A DNA stretch of 64,000 bases from Adiantum capillus-veneris (GCA_014529385.2 CM043942.1:48340244-48404243); one strand, 5' to 3'. Shown: positions 33,871 through 45,064, counted from the first letter of the stretch. Notes: generated by a model not told the origin, from the sequence alone. Numbers and translations are program-made.

Positions 33871-35422
33871 CTGGCGTTGTTTTTAGTCTCTCCAACTCAG
33901 TGAGCACGATTGCATCAACTTTGATTTGGTTTGCAAGTATTGGTTTGAGGATGTGAAGATTAACATGATCCTTGACTTGAGAAAGAGCTGTGTAAACCAA
34001 GCCAAGCGCATTGATTGCTGTTGGGTCAAATGCAATCGCTTGCATTGTCAAGCCTTGTGACCTATGAATAGTTCATGCATTTGCTGCTTGAATGGGGAGC
34101 TGTGTCCTGGATACGCTATTCAGCAAGTTCTTCCCAACCTGGAATTCTTTTTTTGTTTCAAAGATGGGTGTCCAGTGCTGTTCTATAAATTGAGTGTAGA
34201 GACGTGCATTTTCAGCTCGTTTTTGCCCCTGTTGAAATGTCGAAGAAATGTATCCATGCGATATGTGAATTGTTCCTTTTTTCTACGTGTTTGAGAATAC
34301 CATCTGCACCATTCACTAGACCGTCGTCCATGTTGATGTTGCCACTAGAAACCTCAACTATCATTTCGCGTTTTAGCTCCAAGGTGGTTGCCAAACCCGC
34401 GGTCATCTGAGGATCATTTGAAACGACAAGATTTTTAGAGCATGTTTTGTGGAAAGTGTCTTTCGCGTGTACTATGTATGTCTAGGTAGCCAAGCCATTG
34501 AAAACAAGTCGATTATGTTCATTCTTCAATTTGTTTGTGTAGAATAGATGAGGTGTCATAAATTTGTCAAACAATTTGTTTCTAAGAGTAGAGTTCACAT
34601 GGAGAAAATCTTCGTAGCCTTTCGTATTCTGTTGAGAACAGAAATAAAAATTGTGTCTGATTGGCGCATTATTTGTGTTAACTCGTGGCATTTGATATGT
34701 GTGTGCCAAAAAGAGGGTGTGAGCAATTCAACTGGTTCTTGTGGCTCGCAAAAGATCCAATGGTCCCGAACTGGGCTAGCTTGACAAAGATCTCCACAAA
34801 AAATTACGTCCAAACCACCAAATGGTTCAATGTGGTTATGCTTGATGTTGCGAAGTCTTGTATCTATGATTCTTAGAAGTCTGTTGCCTATCAAGGAGGC
34901 CCCATCAAACACAACTAGTTTGAGGTTTTTGTATAATTGTGAAATTTCAGCAAAGCTGCTAGAAGAGAGGTTGACATTAGCTTGAAGCACGAGTGGTAGA
35001 CGCAATGCAGAGTGAATTGTTGTCCCCCCAAGATTGAGTGCTGCTTTGCCAGTATATGCCAGTAGTAAAGCTGTGGGGAGTTCAATGTCAAGTTGAATCG
35101 CCAAGTTGTAGTGTCGAATTAGCCCTTGGACTATAGTTTGCAGCACGAAAGTCTTCTCTGTCCCTGCACCTCCCGTCAAGAAAAGATGAATAGGCTTCAT
35201 TGGCTTCAATCGTTTCTTGGTTAAAATGTCATCATAAAGGGATCGTTGATCAGTGTTTAATTTTTCAACTAATGAATGGTATTCCTCGTTCGGTAGTTCG
35301 AGCTTCTTAGAAAGAGGGAGCGACCTCGCTGCAAGTGGAGGTCCTTGAAGATCAAGATCTAGATTGTATTTGTGAATTTCCATTGTTTCTGCACTTGCTG
35401 AAGTGTTCATTGAGGACTCCAC
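33857..35422 (-). pseudogene. Helentron PIF1-like helicase
   Basis: The frame 35422-34595 has Walker A as FLTGGAGTEKTF, where the second Gly of GTGK is Glu. The Walker B region is LVVFDGASLIG, with the DE pair changed to DG. Motif III is VIFCGDLCQASPV, and CHELTQIMRQ follows. The next frame continues with GYEDFLHVNSTLRNKLF and TNKLKNEHNRLVFN (34709-34490). Then come MTAGLATTLELKREMI and DDGLVNGADGILKHV (34406-34212), and GLVYTALSQVKDHVNLHIL (34051-33857), the final helicase motifs. There are at least two frame changes, one near an A run at about 34620. The Walker changes suggest that the ATPase is dead even where open. Confidence 0.8.
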
Positions 35423-37083
35423 AATGGTTGAATTGTGGTCTCTAAGCTTGAGAATTTTTTACGGTTCTCATTTATTGTTTGAGAGTGTGTGATATATTTC
35501 TCTCTCCAAGAGCTAGGTGTTGGTTCAAAGGTTGACTCTTCACCAATGAACAGTAAAAACAATAAACAAAGCTCATGATAATGTCTCTCAGAGTCCTTCT
35601 CCAATTTGAAATTGATAAACCTAATAATGCGAGTTTTTTTGTTCTTTTGAGGACAGCCACGAACGAGCTTGTAGTTGCTAGCGTATTCAACCAAGCATAA
35701 GCACTGTAGATCAGGTGGACGGCGTGCGTACTTTGTGACTAGGTCATCGAAGAATATACTTGTGTCCTCAAGCTGCAAAGAATCCAACATGGCTCTTCTT
35801 TTCAACAACAATGTCCTCTCGGCGCTCCAATCAGCATTTATAAACACAAATTCTCTGCTAGCACTATGCAAAGGTAGCGACAATGCAATGTATGCTGCTT
35901 GTTGTGATGTCATTTCTTGTGCGTTGATCAATGCGCCACCAATATTTTTCAAGCGTTCCAACATTGGTAAGTTGTTCTTCTTGCAAGCTTCAACCACGTG
36001 TTTGATTGCTTTGCTTACGGAGCTGTCATTTTTTGTCATGTATGATGTGCAATATGCAGCTGCATCGTGTCCATTGAAAATAAATTGAATATCAATATTT
36101 GCATCCCACAATGCACAAAGTTTCTTGTTGAAGTTATTTGTGAAAATGTCCTTGGGGTCTCTTTTCAAAAGAACTGTTGGCTCTGTTATGTTTATGCAAA
36201 GTGCTTGGAGGTAGTCCTCTTCGTCCATATTCAGTGTTTCTAACCAAGCATCAAACGACAGTGTCGGTTCACGTTCTAAAGCAAGGAGCTACTGATCGAT
36301 ATGTCTCTTCCTGTCGACAATTTATTGTCTTGTTGTGTTGTTCACATTGTTTGGGCATAAGATAATTGTCCTTCTTGAGGGTGGTCGTGGGAAGCCAAAT
36401 CGACACAAAGTTTTGTGCTTTTTGCATGTCTTGCGATGTGAGTGAATCTGGAAAGCTCTCAAGGATTCATCAAGCTCATCCTTGTTCGTCGTTATATATG
36501 AATCAATAAAATCCACCACCTCGTCATTCGAAGCAATGCCAAATACAGGTGCGTTTTCTATCCAAAGCAACCCATGGTCATGTTGGCTTCCTCTTTGTTG
36601 GAACTCAGTGACAAAGAAATAATCCATCAGCTCACCGAGAATGGTTTTGTCACGTTTTAGTTCTTTCTTAGTTTCTCTAAATCTGTGGACATAATATCGA
36701 GCTGTTGTAGTAGGATCTGATTGGACTAGTGTTATCATGTAAGCACACATATTGGATTGATTGTCTTCAACAATGTGTGGATTGAGTTTAATCAAGCAAT
36801 CCATCAACGGCTTCCACCTTTGCTCTGCGCATGAGAATGTAATAAAGATCGTGGTTTGTCCTAATTGTCGAATCATGGCGAAAACATTGCGCTTAAGTTT
36901 TGCTTTGTAGTCAGTGGAAGTCCGCAAATTCTCAAAGTCACTATATCCGACTTGGGATGAAAGTAGTTGTTCGACATTCGTTGTTGATTGAACGTCTTTA
37001 GCTTGCAGCTGCTTGCCTCGCAGCTTACCTTTACGTAAACACACCCATATAGAGCCGAGGACCTTGGTGATGATAATCTTCAT
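35407..37083 (-). pseudogene. Helentron Rep nuclease (HUH, two-Tyr), two in-frame stops
   Basis: One frame runs from 37083 to 35407, with only TAA at 36322 and a TAG near 36280. It contains FAMIRQLGQTTIFITFSCAE, then RGSQHDHGLLWIENAPV. The H-D-H is the HUH metal site of the Rep domain; the usual Helitron text is P-H-x-H-G. Later comes DAAAYCTSYMTKND with both tyrosines of the Y-x3-Y catalytic pair. In this family Rep nicks and joins DNA for rolling-circle transposition. The segment continues with a cysteine-poor linker (SREFVFINADWSAERTLLLK and RGCPQKNKKTR) to the helicase. All Rep catalytic residues are visible. Confidence 0.85.
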
Positions 37084-37664
37084 TGTCTTGAAAAAAATAT
37101 TCTCTCGATATCTCCTACAAATCTTCTGTCCACATTCTTAAGCTCCCATTGCGCGACTTTCTGATACCTTTTTTTTGCCAAGAGATGATATTGCCTTCTT
37201 TCGCCAAAGAACAATGCTGGGAAAGATAACTCTTCACAAGCTTCATCGTCAAAAAGGCTCAATGGTGCAAACCCCTCGCAAGGTGCAACACTCTTGGCTT
37301 GTGCATTGTGATCTACAACTTGCTGAGAAGTGTAAAGGCCATGGAAAAGAGTGTCAGATGGTTCTTGGTCATCTACAGAGTTATCAAAGTTAGGAGAGAT
37401 AGCAATGTCGGAGCTTAAAGAGAAGGAAGATGACCAAGAAGAATTGATAGTGGCACCATTTTCAAGATACAATGGCTTAAGCACAAGTTGATGCAATGCT
37501 TGTAGCACAAATGTGGGCCGGATAGCTCCACTTAGGTATGCATGATCATATTCTAATTTTCTCTTGATCTCCACAAGGAGAGTAGCTTGATCGTCTGTGA
37601 AGCAAGGCAATACAGTTTGCACCCTAGAAAAATCTGCCATAACGTTGACAATGCTTCCTCGCAA
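37080..37664 (-). pseudogene. Helentron N-terminal region before Rep
   Basis: It begins RGSIVNVMADFSRVQTVLPC, the typical start of the Helitron pre-Rep region ('GQYxxKGxVxNV'). It ends FVGDIERIFFSRQ over a run of seven T. Removing one T joins it to MKIIITKVLG of the Rep frame, so a slip in the T run broke this frame. The Asp/Glu-rich middle has no recognised motif. Confidence 0.75.
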
Positions 37665-37677
37665 CCCATATTGCCCC

Positions 37678-38676
37678 TCAAGTAAGTTCTCTTATTTGGG
37701 CAAATGGAATTCTAAGAGACACAAGACGGCGCTCTATAGCATTCAATTGCGAAACACTCTCCATACTTCGATTGAAAACTAGCAACCCTTGCATGCAAAA
37801 AGGTGGAGTTTGTTGAAATTTCAATGCCCGCTTGCAAGCAACACATGCATGAGAGTCCATGTGCAAAGTAGTGACAAGGACTCTCAACTCCTTCAAGAGA
37901 AGCAAGTCACCGTCTGATAATAGCCTCAAATTCTTACGAAAAAACAAACCATTGCAAGAGGCACATGGATAGCATGGAGCATCTAGAATTTTTCTTGCGT
38001 AAAGAGTTGTTTGTGATTTTGACACCCTCACGTCACTGCTTGGTTGTAAACTCGGGTCTTTCCACATTTTATAAACCTTAGTTAAAATTTGCTTGCTTGA
38101 GAATGAAGAAGGATAGGACGCTTGAAAGAGCTGAACAATATCTTTAGCACTTGCAAATGGATTCTCATTAATCAACGTGGTCAAGCAAGCAATGTCATCT
38201 TTTCTCCAAACACAACGTGGCTGTTTAAAATGCTTTGACAACATAGGAATCCATACACATTTTGGTTCAGAAATAATGGAAGCAAGTGAAGGTATTGCAG
38301 ATGTGGATTCTATGCTTATGCCTCCACAAAAAACAGATTTGATAAACTTCTTATTTTGGAAGACATGGACAACACATGTCACATTAAATTGTCGGCAAAA
38401 CAAGATAACCAAGTGCATGCTCAAGAGCCGAGATGTTCCTCGTGTATGTATCAAAGTGTTCAAGTGGTCATGCAATGCGGTGCTACCAACAACACTATTT
38501 GTCCATGGTGCAATCCATACAGCTCGTTTTTTACTTTTATTGTTAGCAAGGTCAAGCATTATAAGGTCAAGAAGATGTTTTTCCAATTCAATGAGAGACA
38601 TAGAACAATTGAAGAGACAAATCAAAGCTTGCAAAACATCATCGTTACTATTATATGTAGACAAAAAATTTGGCAA
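37678..38676 (-). pseudogene. Helentron N-terminus: OTU-like and zinc-finger region
   Basis: 332 codons. The C-terminal third has CYPCASCNGLFFRKNL, ACVACKRALKFQQTPPFCMQ and LNAIERRLVSLRIPFAQIRE. This is the standard zinc and 'L-x3-E-x-x-L-[IV]-S' entry to Helitron Rep proteins. It is followed by a one-base shift into the next frame (EGQYGLRGS). The N-terminal half (FLSTYNSNDDVLQALICLFN ... LSMHLVILFCRQFNVTCVVH ... CVWIPMLSKHFKQ) follows the layout of the OTU cysteine protease found in many Helentrons. The Asp-Gly-Asn-Cys active-site loop is replaced by NSNDDV, so it would not be catalytic. The OTU assignment is tentative. Confidence 0.65.
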
Positions 38677-38768
38677 AACATAAAGCTTTTTGTCATTTAC
38701 AAAAAGGATGAAGGATAGGCAGCCATACTACCGTTCTTCAAGCAAAAGGTTAGGAGGAAAGATACAAT

Positions 38769-39866
38769 TTAGGGTGCCTTGTAATCAATCACAAAACCGT
38801 GCTTGCCTATAGAGTATGTTCCAGCTTTGCTAAAGGCAACAAGAGATGATTTCAAGTCTAACAAGTTCTCATAAAAAAGGTTGAGAAAAGGCTTGGAAAA
38901 ATTTAGAACTACATCCACGATATTTCCTTGCAGAATTACTTGTACAGCTTCTCCATTTTGCAAACAGATTTTAGATTGAAGAGAAGGCAACTTCATAATC
39001 TGCACACGCTTTCCACACGAGTAACAAAAGGGGTTGCAAATTTGACGACTAACATTTCTGCCTTTGCAAGAGTCACACACATATTCCACCTCCAAACTGT
39101 TGATGTTAACCATCTCCAAAGTTCCAAAGACCTACAAACAATTATGAGATTAAAACTTGCAAGCAATGCTCACGCAAATAGATCTAGTTAAAGTAGATTA
39201 CCTTCTTCCCAAATCCCATACTAGTGACTTGTTTTGAGAGATGCTGCGAGAAAAAACTCTTTAAATTTTCTGGCAATGCACAGATAAGAGTTGCGTCCAC
39301 ACACATAATATGCTTGATGCTGCTTTGAAGACGTTGATGTTGTGCGCAACACATGAAAAAGAACCCTTGGTTTTCAAAGCAGCAACCAAGAGATGATAAT
39401 CGACACGCCTGGAAGGAACAAATAGCAACTGCAAAAATAATCCAGATTAGAGATAAGCCTTAAGATATCAAGGCAAAATTGATCAAAATGACTCACACTT
39501 GCTCTATCATTGGATGCAGGGCCATCTGCGATGGTTAAACGATAACTATCACCACCATCGGACCTTGGAGGTCTCAACCTTCACAACAGTGAACACAATA
39601 GTGGGAGCGAACTCAATCACTGCCTTATCAGTAAGCAACTCCTTAATTCTATGTTCACGGTAAACATGTAAACAACAATCAAAGCTTTCAACTTTTACAA
39701 CAGTAGTGGCAGCATTTGCATAGAGAGCCCACAAGCTAGTACCTCCATCTTTCCACACTTTTCTCTTGACATACGCCCCCTCAATACGCTGTCGTGCAGC
39801 TCTGCTGCCATGTAGAGAAACAGAGCAGACAAATGCAAGCTAAGCTTCTTTGAAGCCTACACATTT
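38769..39866 (-). CDS. RPA-like single-strand-binding protein of the Helentron, three-exon model
   Basis: A spliced reading joins three exons. Exon 1 (about 39866-39499) has AARQRIEGAYVKRKVWKDGG and VVKVETSKV, then, one base out of frame, SDGGDSYRLTIADGPASNDR, which resembles the RPA1 N-terminal OB motif (xYRLxLSDG). Intron 1 is 39498-39429 (GTGTGAG...TTTTTGCAG). Exon 2 is 39428-39202. Intron 2 is 39201-39132 (GTAATC...GTTTGTAG). Exon 3 is 39131-38769, with VCDSCKGR and CNPFCYSCGKRVQIMKL, a four-Cys zinc ribbon as in the RPA1 C-terminal domain. Both introns are 70 bp and keep the frame. The one-base offset in exon 1 may be a mutation or a further intron. The 5' end is uncertain. Confidence 0.6.
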
Positions 39867-39870
39867 AATG

Positions 39871-40076
39871 GTCAATGATCAGGGCTTGTTAACAGGCCAA
39901 TTTAATGATTAATATATGCCAGATGCGGCTTTAAAAGGCCAACTGATACCTTAATGATGCCAGAAATGACTATGCTTGAAGTGAGCACAGATGGGAGTTT
40001 ATGATCTAGAACTGTAGTGCTTGAAGTGCTCTACTGGCCTATCTTTACGGCTCCTCGATTGTAGCTACGGTGAAAA
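39871..40076. other. Junction between Helentron and copia element
   Basis: Non-coding. A near-palindrome GGCTTGTTAACAGGCC lies near 39882-39897. It could mark the Helentron 5' end on the minus strand, but I have no second copy to compare. Confidence 0.3.
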
Positions 40077-41599
40077 TGAAGGACTCCGGGAATTGGCAAT
40101 TGGCCATGCAGTCAAAGATGACAGCTCTGCATAAAAACTAGACATGGAAGCTAGTTAAATTACCACAGGGCAAAAAGGCTCTACCTTGTAAATGGGTTTA
40201 CAGGTATAAGATCACCACTCATGATAGTCACCCAAAGTACAAAGCAAGGCTTGTTGCCAAGGGCTTTAGGCAAGAACAAGGCATTGACTTTGATGAAGTC
40301 TTCTCTCTGGTGGTCAAGATGACTACATTGAGATGCTTTCTTGCATTGGTTGCCATATTAGATTTGGTGTTGCACCAAATGGATGTCAAGACAGTGTTCT
40401 TGCATGGTGATTTAGATGTGGAAATTTACATGCAGGAGCCAGAAGGGTTTGTTGAGAAAGGCAAGGAAGATTGGGTATGCCAGTTGTTAAAGAGTCTTTA
40501 TGGCTTAAAACAATCACCGAGGGCATGGTACCTTAAATTCCACAAGTTTATGCTTTCTCAAGGCTACAAACGTAGTGAGTTCGATCACTGTCTATATACA
40601 AAGAAGGCTAAGGATGGTAGTTGGCTAATCCTTATTTTGTATGTGGATGACATGTTGATTGCTGGCAAGCACATGGAAGAAATTTCAGCTTTGAAGTCAA
40701 AGATGGCCTAATCGTTTGACATGAAAGACATGGGTGAGGCAAGTCATATACTTGGTATGCGCATTGAGAGAGACAGATCAAAGAAGTTGATTTGGTTATC
40801 TCAAACAGACTATATTGACAAGGTTTTGCAACGTTTCAATATGGAGAAGGGAAAGGCATTGAGTGTTCCATTGCCACCATATGTGAAACTTAGCAAACAA
40901 GATTGTCCTGTGTCTGAGGAAGAACAGGCTGAAATGGATAAGATTCCATATGCATCTGCAGTGGGTAGTTTAATGTATGCAATGATTGCTACTCGCCCAG
41001 ACATTGCATTTGCAGTGGGAGTAGTAATTCGATACATGTCAAACCCAGGCAAGAAACATTGGGAGGCAGTGAAAGGAATATTGAGATACCTGAAAGCTAC
41101 AAAGAGTATGCGTATATGTTATGGGAGTCAGGAGCTAAGTGTAAAGGGTTTTACAGACTCAGATTATGCAGGTGACTTAGACAACCGAAGGTCTACGTCA
41201 GGGTATGTCTTTACATTGGCTGGTGGAGCAGTATCATGGCGTTCTAGATTACAAGATTGTGTTACTCAGTCTACTATAGAGGTTGAATATGTTGCAGCAT
41301 CAGAGGCATGCAAAGAATCAATTTGGCTTAATCGACTAGTAACAGATTTGGGAATCAAAGAAGAGATGCCTGTGTTATATTGTGATAGTCAAAGTGCTAT
41401 ACAATTGGCTCGCAATCCAGTTTATCACTCAAAGACAAAGCATGTGGATGTGAAGTATCATTTCATCAGGGAAATGCTCGAGGATAAGCAAATTTAGCTT
41501 GTCAAAGTTCACACCACAGAAAATCTTGCTGATCTACTTACAAAAGGACTTCCCTCAGAGAGCTTTGCGCATTTTCGCAAGCAGTTAGGTGTAGGGTAG
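40077..41599 (+). pseudogene. Ty1/copia reverse transcriptase and RNase H, three stops
   Basis: One frame runs the whole way, broken only by TAG (40139), TAA (40709) and TAG (41495). The RT has CKWVYRYKITTHDSHPKYKA, RLVAKGFRQEQGIDF, LHQMDVKTVFLHGDL (catalytic Asp), LYGLKQSPRAWY and LILYVDDMLIAG (YVDD). After DMKDMGEASHILGM and the PYASAVGSLMYAMIATRPDI segment, the RNase H reads GFTDSDYAGDLDNRRSTSGY, STIEVEYVAASEA and YCDSQSAIQLARNPVYHSKT. The end, LADLLTKGLPSESFAHFRKQ, is the usual copia pol C-terminus. Gag, protease and integrase are missing, so it is a 5'-truncated copy or was cut by the neighbouring Helentron. Confidence 0.92.
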
Positions 41600-41652
41600 T
41601 ACATCACTTCTCTACATCTCTTGTATATTAGCTTGTATAGTAGCTTCTCTCA

Positions 41653-41688
41653 CACTTAAAGTACCACATTGCACTTTAAGTGGGAGGT
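41653..41688 (+). other. Copia polypurine tract with adjacent 10-bp inverted repeat
   Basis: CACTTAAAGT (41653-41662) and ACTTTAAGTG (41673-41682) form a perfect stem with a 10-nt loop. The right arm runs into the polypurine tract AAGTGGGAGGT that ends at 41688. Confidence 0.75.
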
Positions 41689-41915
41689 TGTTGGGGTATA
41701 AAGCCCAATGTGGTCGCCCAGGTAAGTGGGTGGGCCGCCAGGTATGTACACATATTCTTTTGTAAAAACCTAATAAGAACTCACTATGCTCTACACATTA
41801 CAGTAGAGCGAGTTCACCATATCGTCGTGCTCTTCTTCTCGCACTCTCTCTCGCGTCGCACTTCCGCTCGTACTCCTTCAACTTTCATCACCTTGCCAGT
41901 GCCAATCATAATGTG
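41689..41915 (+). repeat. Copia LTR
   Basis: Starts TGTTGGGGTATAAAGCCC directly after the polypurine tract. The right end is uncertain. A sequence like a worn primer site (TGTGGGTATAGC, about 41911-41922) follows CCAATCATAA, suggesting an LTR of about 220 bp. Confidence 0.6.
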
Positions 41916-41922
41916 GGTATAG

Positions 41923-43360
41923 CTTGTATTATGCACAAGAAAGTAGGACTCTAATCAACAAATAAAATATCTTGGTTCTCACATTTAGATCCTCAAACAT
42001 TCAATCACATGCATAATGTATGCAGCTTTAAGTGAGATCGTATTTAATGTGCGCAAATTTTAAGTGCAAGAGAGTCTAATGTATGCAATTTTTGTTGCAT
42101 ATACTCTAAAGGAAACGTATAAGAAAACAATATGTTCAATATGAAAGTTTGGGATGACCTAGGTGCAATACATCTCATAAAGTAAACATGACATACATGT
42201 AAACACAATAAGCAATTTGTGGTGTACCCTCCTTGTAAAGAATCCAGGCCCACCCATACTATAGTGTAGGGACATTTAGCCCCTTTGTAAGAGAAAGGGG
42301 TGTATTGTCAATCCATACATCAAGAGAGAATACTTTGAAAGTTCACCAAAGAAATGTATGAGAAAAACTACCCTCCTATACTAAGAACCAAGGCTAAACC
42401 AAAGATTGTACACAACATAGAGAGAAGCTAGAATCTTGTAATATCGAACATGTTGTTAAGTGAGCCGATGTTGGTGAACAGAAGATGTTAAAGTCCCAAG
42501 CCTTGTAAATGCACATCAAGGATTAATGCAAAGAAGCAGTAAAGATTGGAACTACACATTTTTTACATTTTCTCAAAATGGCCATGTATTGTAATTTCTA
42601 GATTTATTTCAAGCCATTGTAATAATTGTAACATGTTACAGGCTCAATAAAAGTTCCAAGCTGTAATAATACATCAATTTGTGTGCCTAGGTTGCAGATA
42701 TAGTAATGTAGGGACTCTTAAATGCCTTGGATATTTATTTTGTAAATTGTGGATAAATTTCATAATTTTGTTTTAGTTTTTTTGCATTAATTTCTAATTA
42801 CTTTTGTAAAAATTTGATAAAACATGATCTTGATGAGCTATTTTGGATGCATATTGACGGCACAAATTTGGAGCACTTTTATGCCCTCATTGGTTGAGTT
42901 TTGCGCGATTCGCTCTTTTTGGAGGTCGATTAGGTTTTTGTTGTAATTGGTGTTTTTGATAAAAATTGCTAGTTTTGGCTTGCTTGTGTATGTCAAAAGT
43001 GTTTAGATGTGATTGTGGATTATTTTTTGTGGTTTATGAAAATTTTCAAGAACTTTTATGACTTTTTGGCTTTTTTTTGGAATTTTTTATTTTTCGGCTA
43101 ATTTTGGCATTTTTTGAGATTCAAAAAAAATAAAATTAAAACAATTTTGAGAACTTCGACCACAATTCAATTCGATGGTTGATCACAAGCTTTGGTGTGC
43201 GGTCCAACAATGTTGCAAGACAATCTATGATGAATGCGATGGTAAGCTTTGGCTTTCAATGATGGACTCGACGACCCATGTTGGTGAGAACTCCCTCTTA
43301 TTTTTATTAAGGTTCAAAAATTTTAAAAACAAATAACTCTCCCTCTCAAGAAAGCGCGCT
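41923..43360. other. Non-coding, AT-rich
   Basis: No gene or known repeat recognised. It becomes T-rich towards 43100. Confidence 0.5.
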
Positions 43361-43424
<64 letters not shown>

Positions 43425-43650
43425 GGACCCGCCACCCTTGAGACTCTCTGTCTCTTTCGCTTTCCATCACGTTGACTGCAAGGCAAAAAAGCACCAACAC
43501 ACACACACACCTCTCTCTCATTCTCTCTCTCTCTCTCTCTCCTCTACTGCGCGTTGACAAGCTGTTATTCTCTCTCTAGCCTTATAGGCACTGTTCTTTG
43601 ATGATTGACCTACTCGCATACACACACACACACATTTTTTCTCTCTCTTA
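43361..43650. repeat. (CT)n and (AC)n microsatellites
   Basis: A CT tract of about 60 bp at 43361-43420, with shorter CT and AC tracts near 43500-43550 and 43620-43634. Confidence 0.9.
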
Positions 43651-43689
43651 CCCCCTTGCCTCTGTCGCTTCCTCTATACCGCCTTCAAG

Positions 43690-44230
43690 GCAACACGTCC
43701 ACAGGTAATAAACTTTTGTTTAATTTTTTATTTATTTTGATCTAATTTGTTAGAAAATTCTGTTTTACTTTTAAAAAGTCAAATAAATGCCAAAATAATA
43801 AAAACTCACAAAACAATTAATTAAAAAATCAAAAAATCATTAAAATGTTCCCAAAAAAATCAATTAATAAAAGAAAAATAGAAAGAAAAACAAATTAAAT
43901 ATAAAGGAACTTTTAAATTTTTTTAAAAATAAATTAGAAAAAATGTCAAATTTTTTTTAAAAAATCAAAAAAGTAGAAGAAAATTCAAAAAATAGAAAAT
44001 CATAAACAAGTTTTTAAAAATGGAAAAATCACTAAAAAGTTTCCTAAAACAATCTTAAAATCACATGAATACGTAAAAGATCCTGAAAATTCAGTAAAAA
44101 GTCAAAAAATTAAAAAAATCATAATAAATCACACAAAAACTAAAAAAACATAAAAAAACTAAAAATCTTTAAAAAATCATAAAATTTACAAAAGTATCAA
44201 ATAATTAGAAAAATATAAACAAAGAGAGAG
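43690..44230. repeat. Very A-rich low-complexity stretch
   Basis: About 540 bp made mostly of AAAAATCA and AAAAAATC words, with no ORF. The top strand is strongly A-rich and T is the minority base, an unusual strand asymmetry. Confidence 0.7.
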
Positions 44231-44410
44231 ATGTGTCAAGAAAAAATTTGCAAACGTATCACATCAAGAGCAGACCGAGTTTTAGTCCAAAAAAAGAGAG
44301 AAAACAATTGAATCAAAGCCAAGACAAAGTCGTGTGGTAATGAGGTAGAAAATGTAAAAGTTGTCGAAAAAGAAAGCAAATCAAGTCTGCCTGAAACAAA
44401 GTGATCTTGC

Positions 44411-44816
44411 AAAATACGCCAAAAAGTGATCAGCTAGAAAACAATCACAACAAGATCCAATTCAAAATCAATTATCAATAACACCCTGCAATTAAGGTTA
44501 ATGTCACAAGCCAAAATCACTAATTGAGCGGCTTTTGGAAAAAATGGGCAAAATTCGAGTTGTAAAACTCAAGAGAGCTCAAATTTTGGCCTAGAAAGTT
44601 AGAAAATCCTCCCAAAATACGCCAAAAAGTGACCAGCTAGAAAACAATCACAACAAGATCCAATTCAAAATCAATTATTAGTAACACCCTGCAATTAAGG
44701 CTAATGTCACAAGCCAAAATCACTAATTGAGCCGCTTTTGGAAAAAATGAGCAAAATTTGAGTTGTAAAACTCAAGAGAGCTCAAATTTTGGCCTAGAAA
44801 GTTAGAAAATCCTCCC
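44411..44816. repeat. 203-bp tandem duplication
   Basis: Units 44411-44613 and 44614-44816 both begin AAAATACGCCAAAAAGTGA and contain CACCCTGCAATTAAGG and CTCAAGAGAGCTCAAATTTT. They differ at only a few positions by eye. Confidence 0.95.
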
Positions 44817-45064
44817 AATTGTGTCCTAACCCCTTTTGTGGAAATCATCAGTATTCTAGCCAATTTTGGAACGTGTTGCTGCAGTTCAATCAAAGAATGC
44901 TAGAAGTTAGAAGTAAGAGTGTCGGCCAAAAATTGGAAAATCCAAAGCAGGAAAATCCCATTGGACAACATGAGACTTTGCTACGAGAAGTGATATAGAT
45001 TGAGCCAACATGGACTTGAGTTGAATTAAGAGTTCAATCGTATCAAAAACAATTAGCAACAATA

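Larger units (their letters stand above)
33202..39870 (-). mobile_element. Helentron-like rolling-circle transposon
   Basis: On the minus strand, in order, lie an RPA-like spliced gene (39866-38769), a zinc-rich and possibly OTU-like N-terminal region (38676-37678), a Helitron_like_N/Rep region with HUH and two-Tyr motifs (37664-35407), a PIF1-like helicase (35422-33857) and a C-terminal APE-type endonuclease (33870-33208). A Rep-helicase with a C-terminal endonuclease defines the Helentron/Helitron2 branch. A stand-alone RPA-like gene is known from plant Helitrons. Several slips at homopolymers and two in-frame stops show decay, but the motif set is nearly complete. The exact ends were not found. 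Confidence 0.75.

Noticed and set aside
34064-34410. Plus-strand frames within the Helentron
   Set aside because: Antisense to conserved PIF1 C-terminal motifs on the minus strand.
37678-38676. Active OTU cysteine protease
   Set aside because: The layout is OTU-like, but the active-site Cys loop is absent, so only a tentative degenerate domain is reported.
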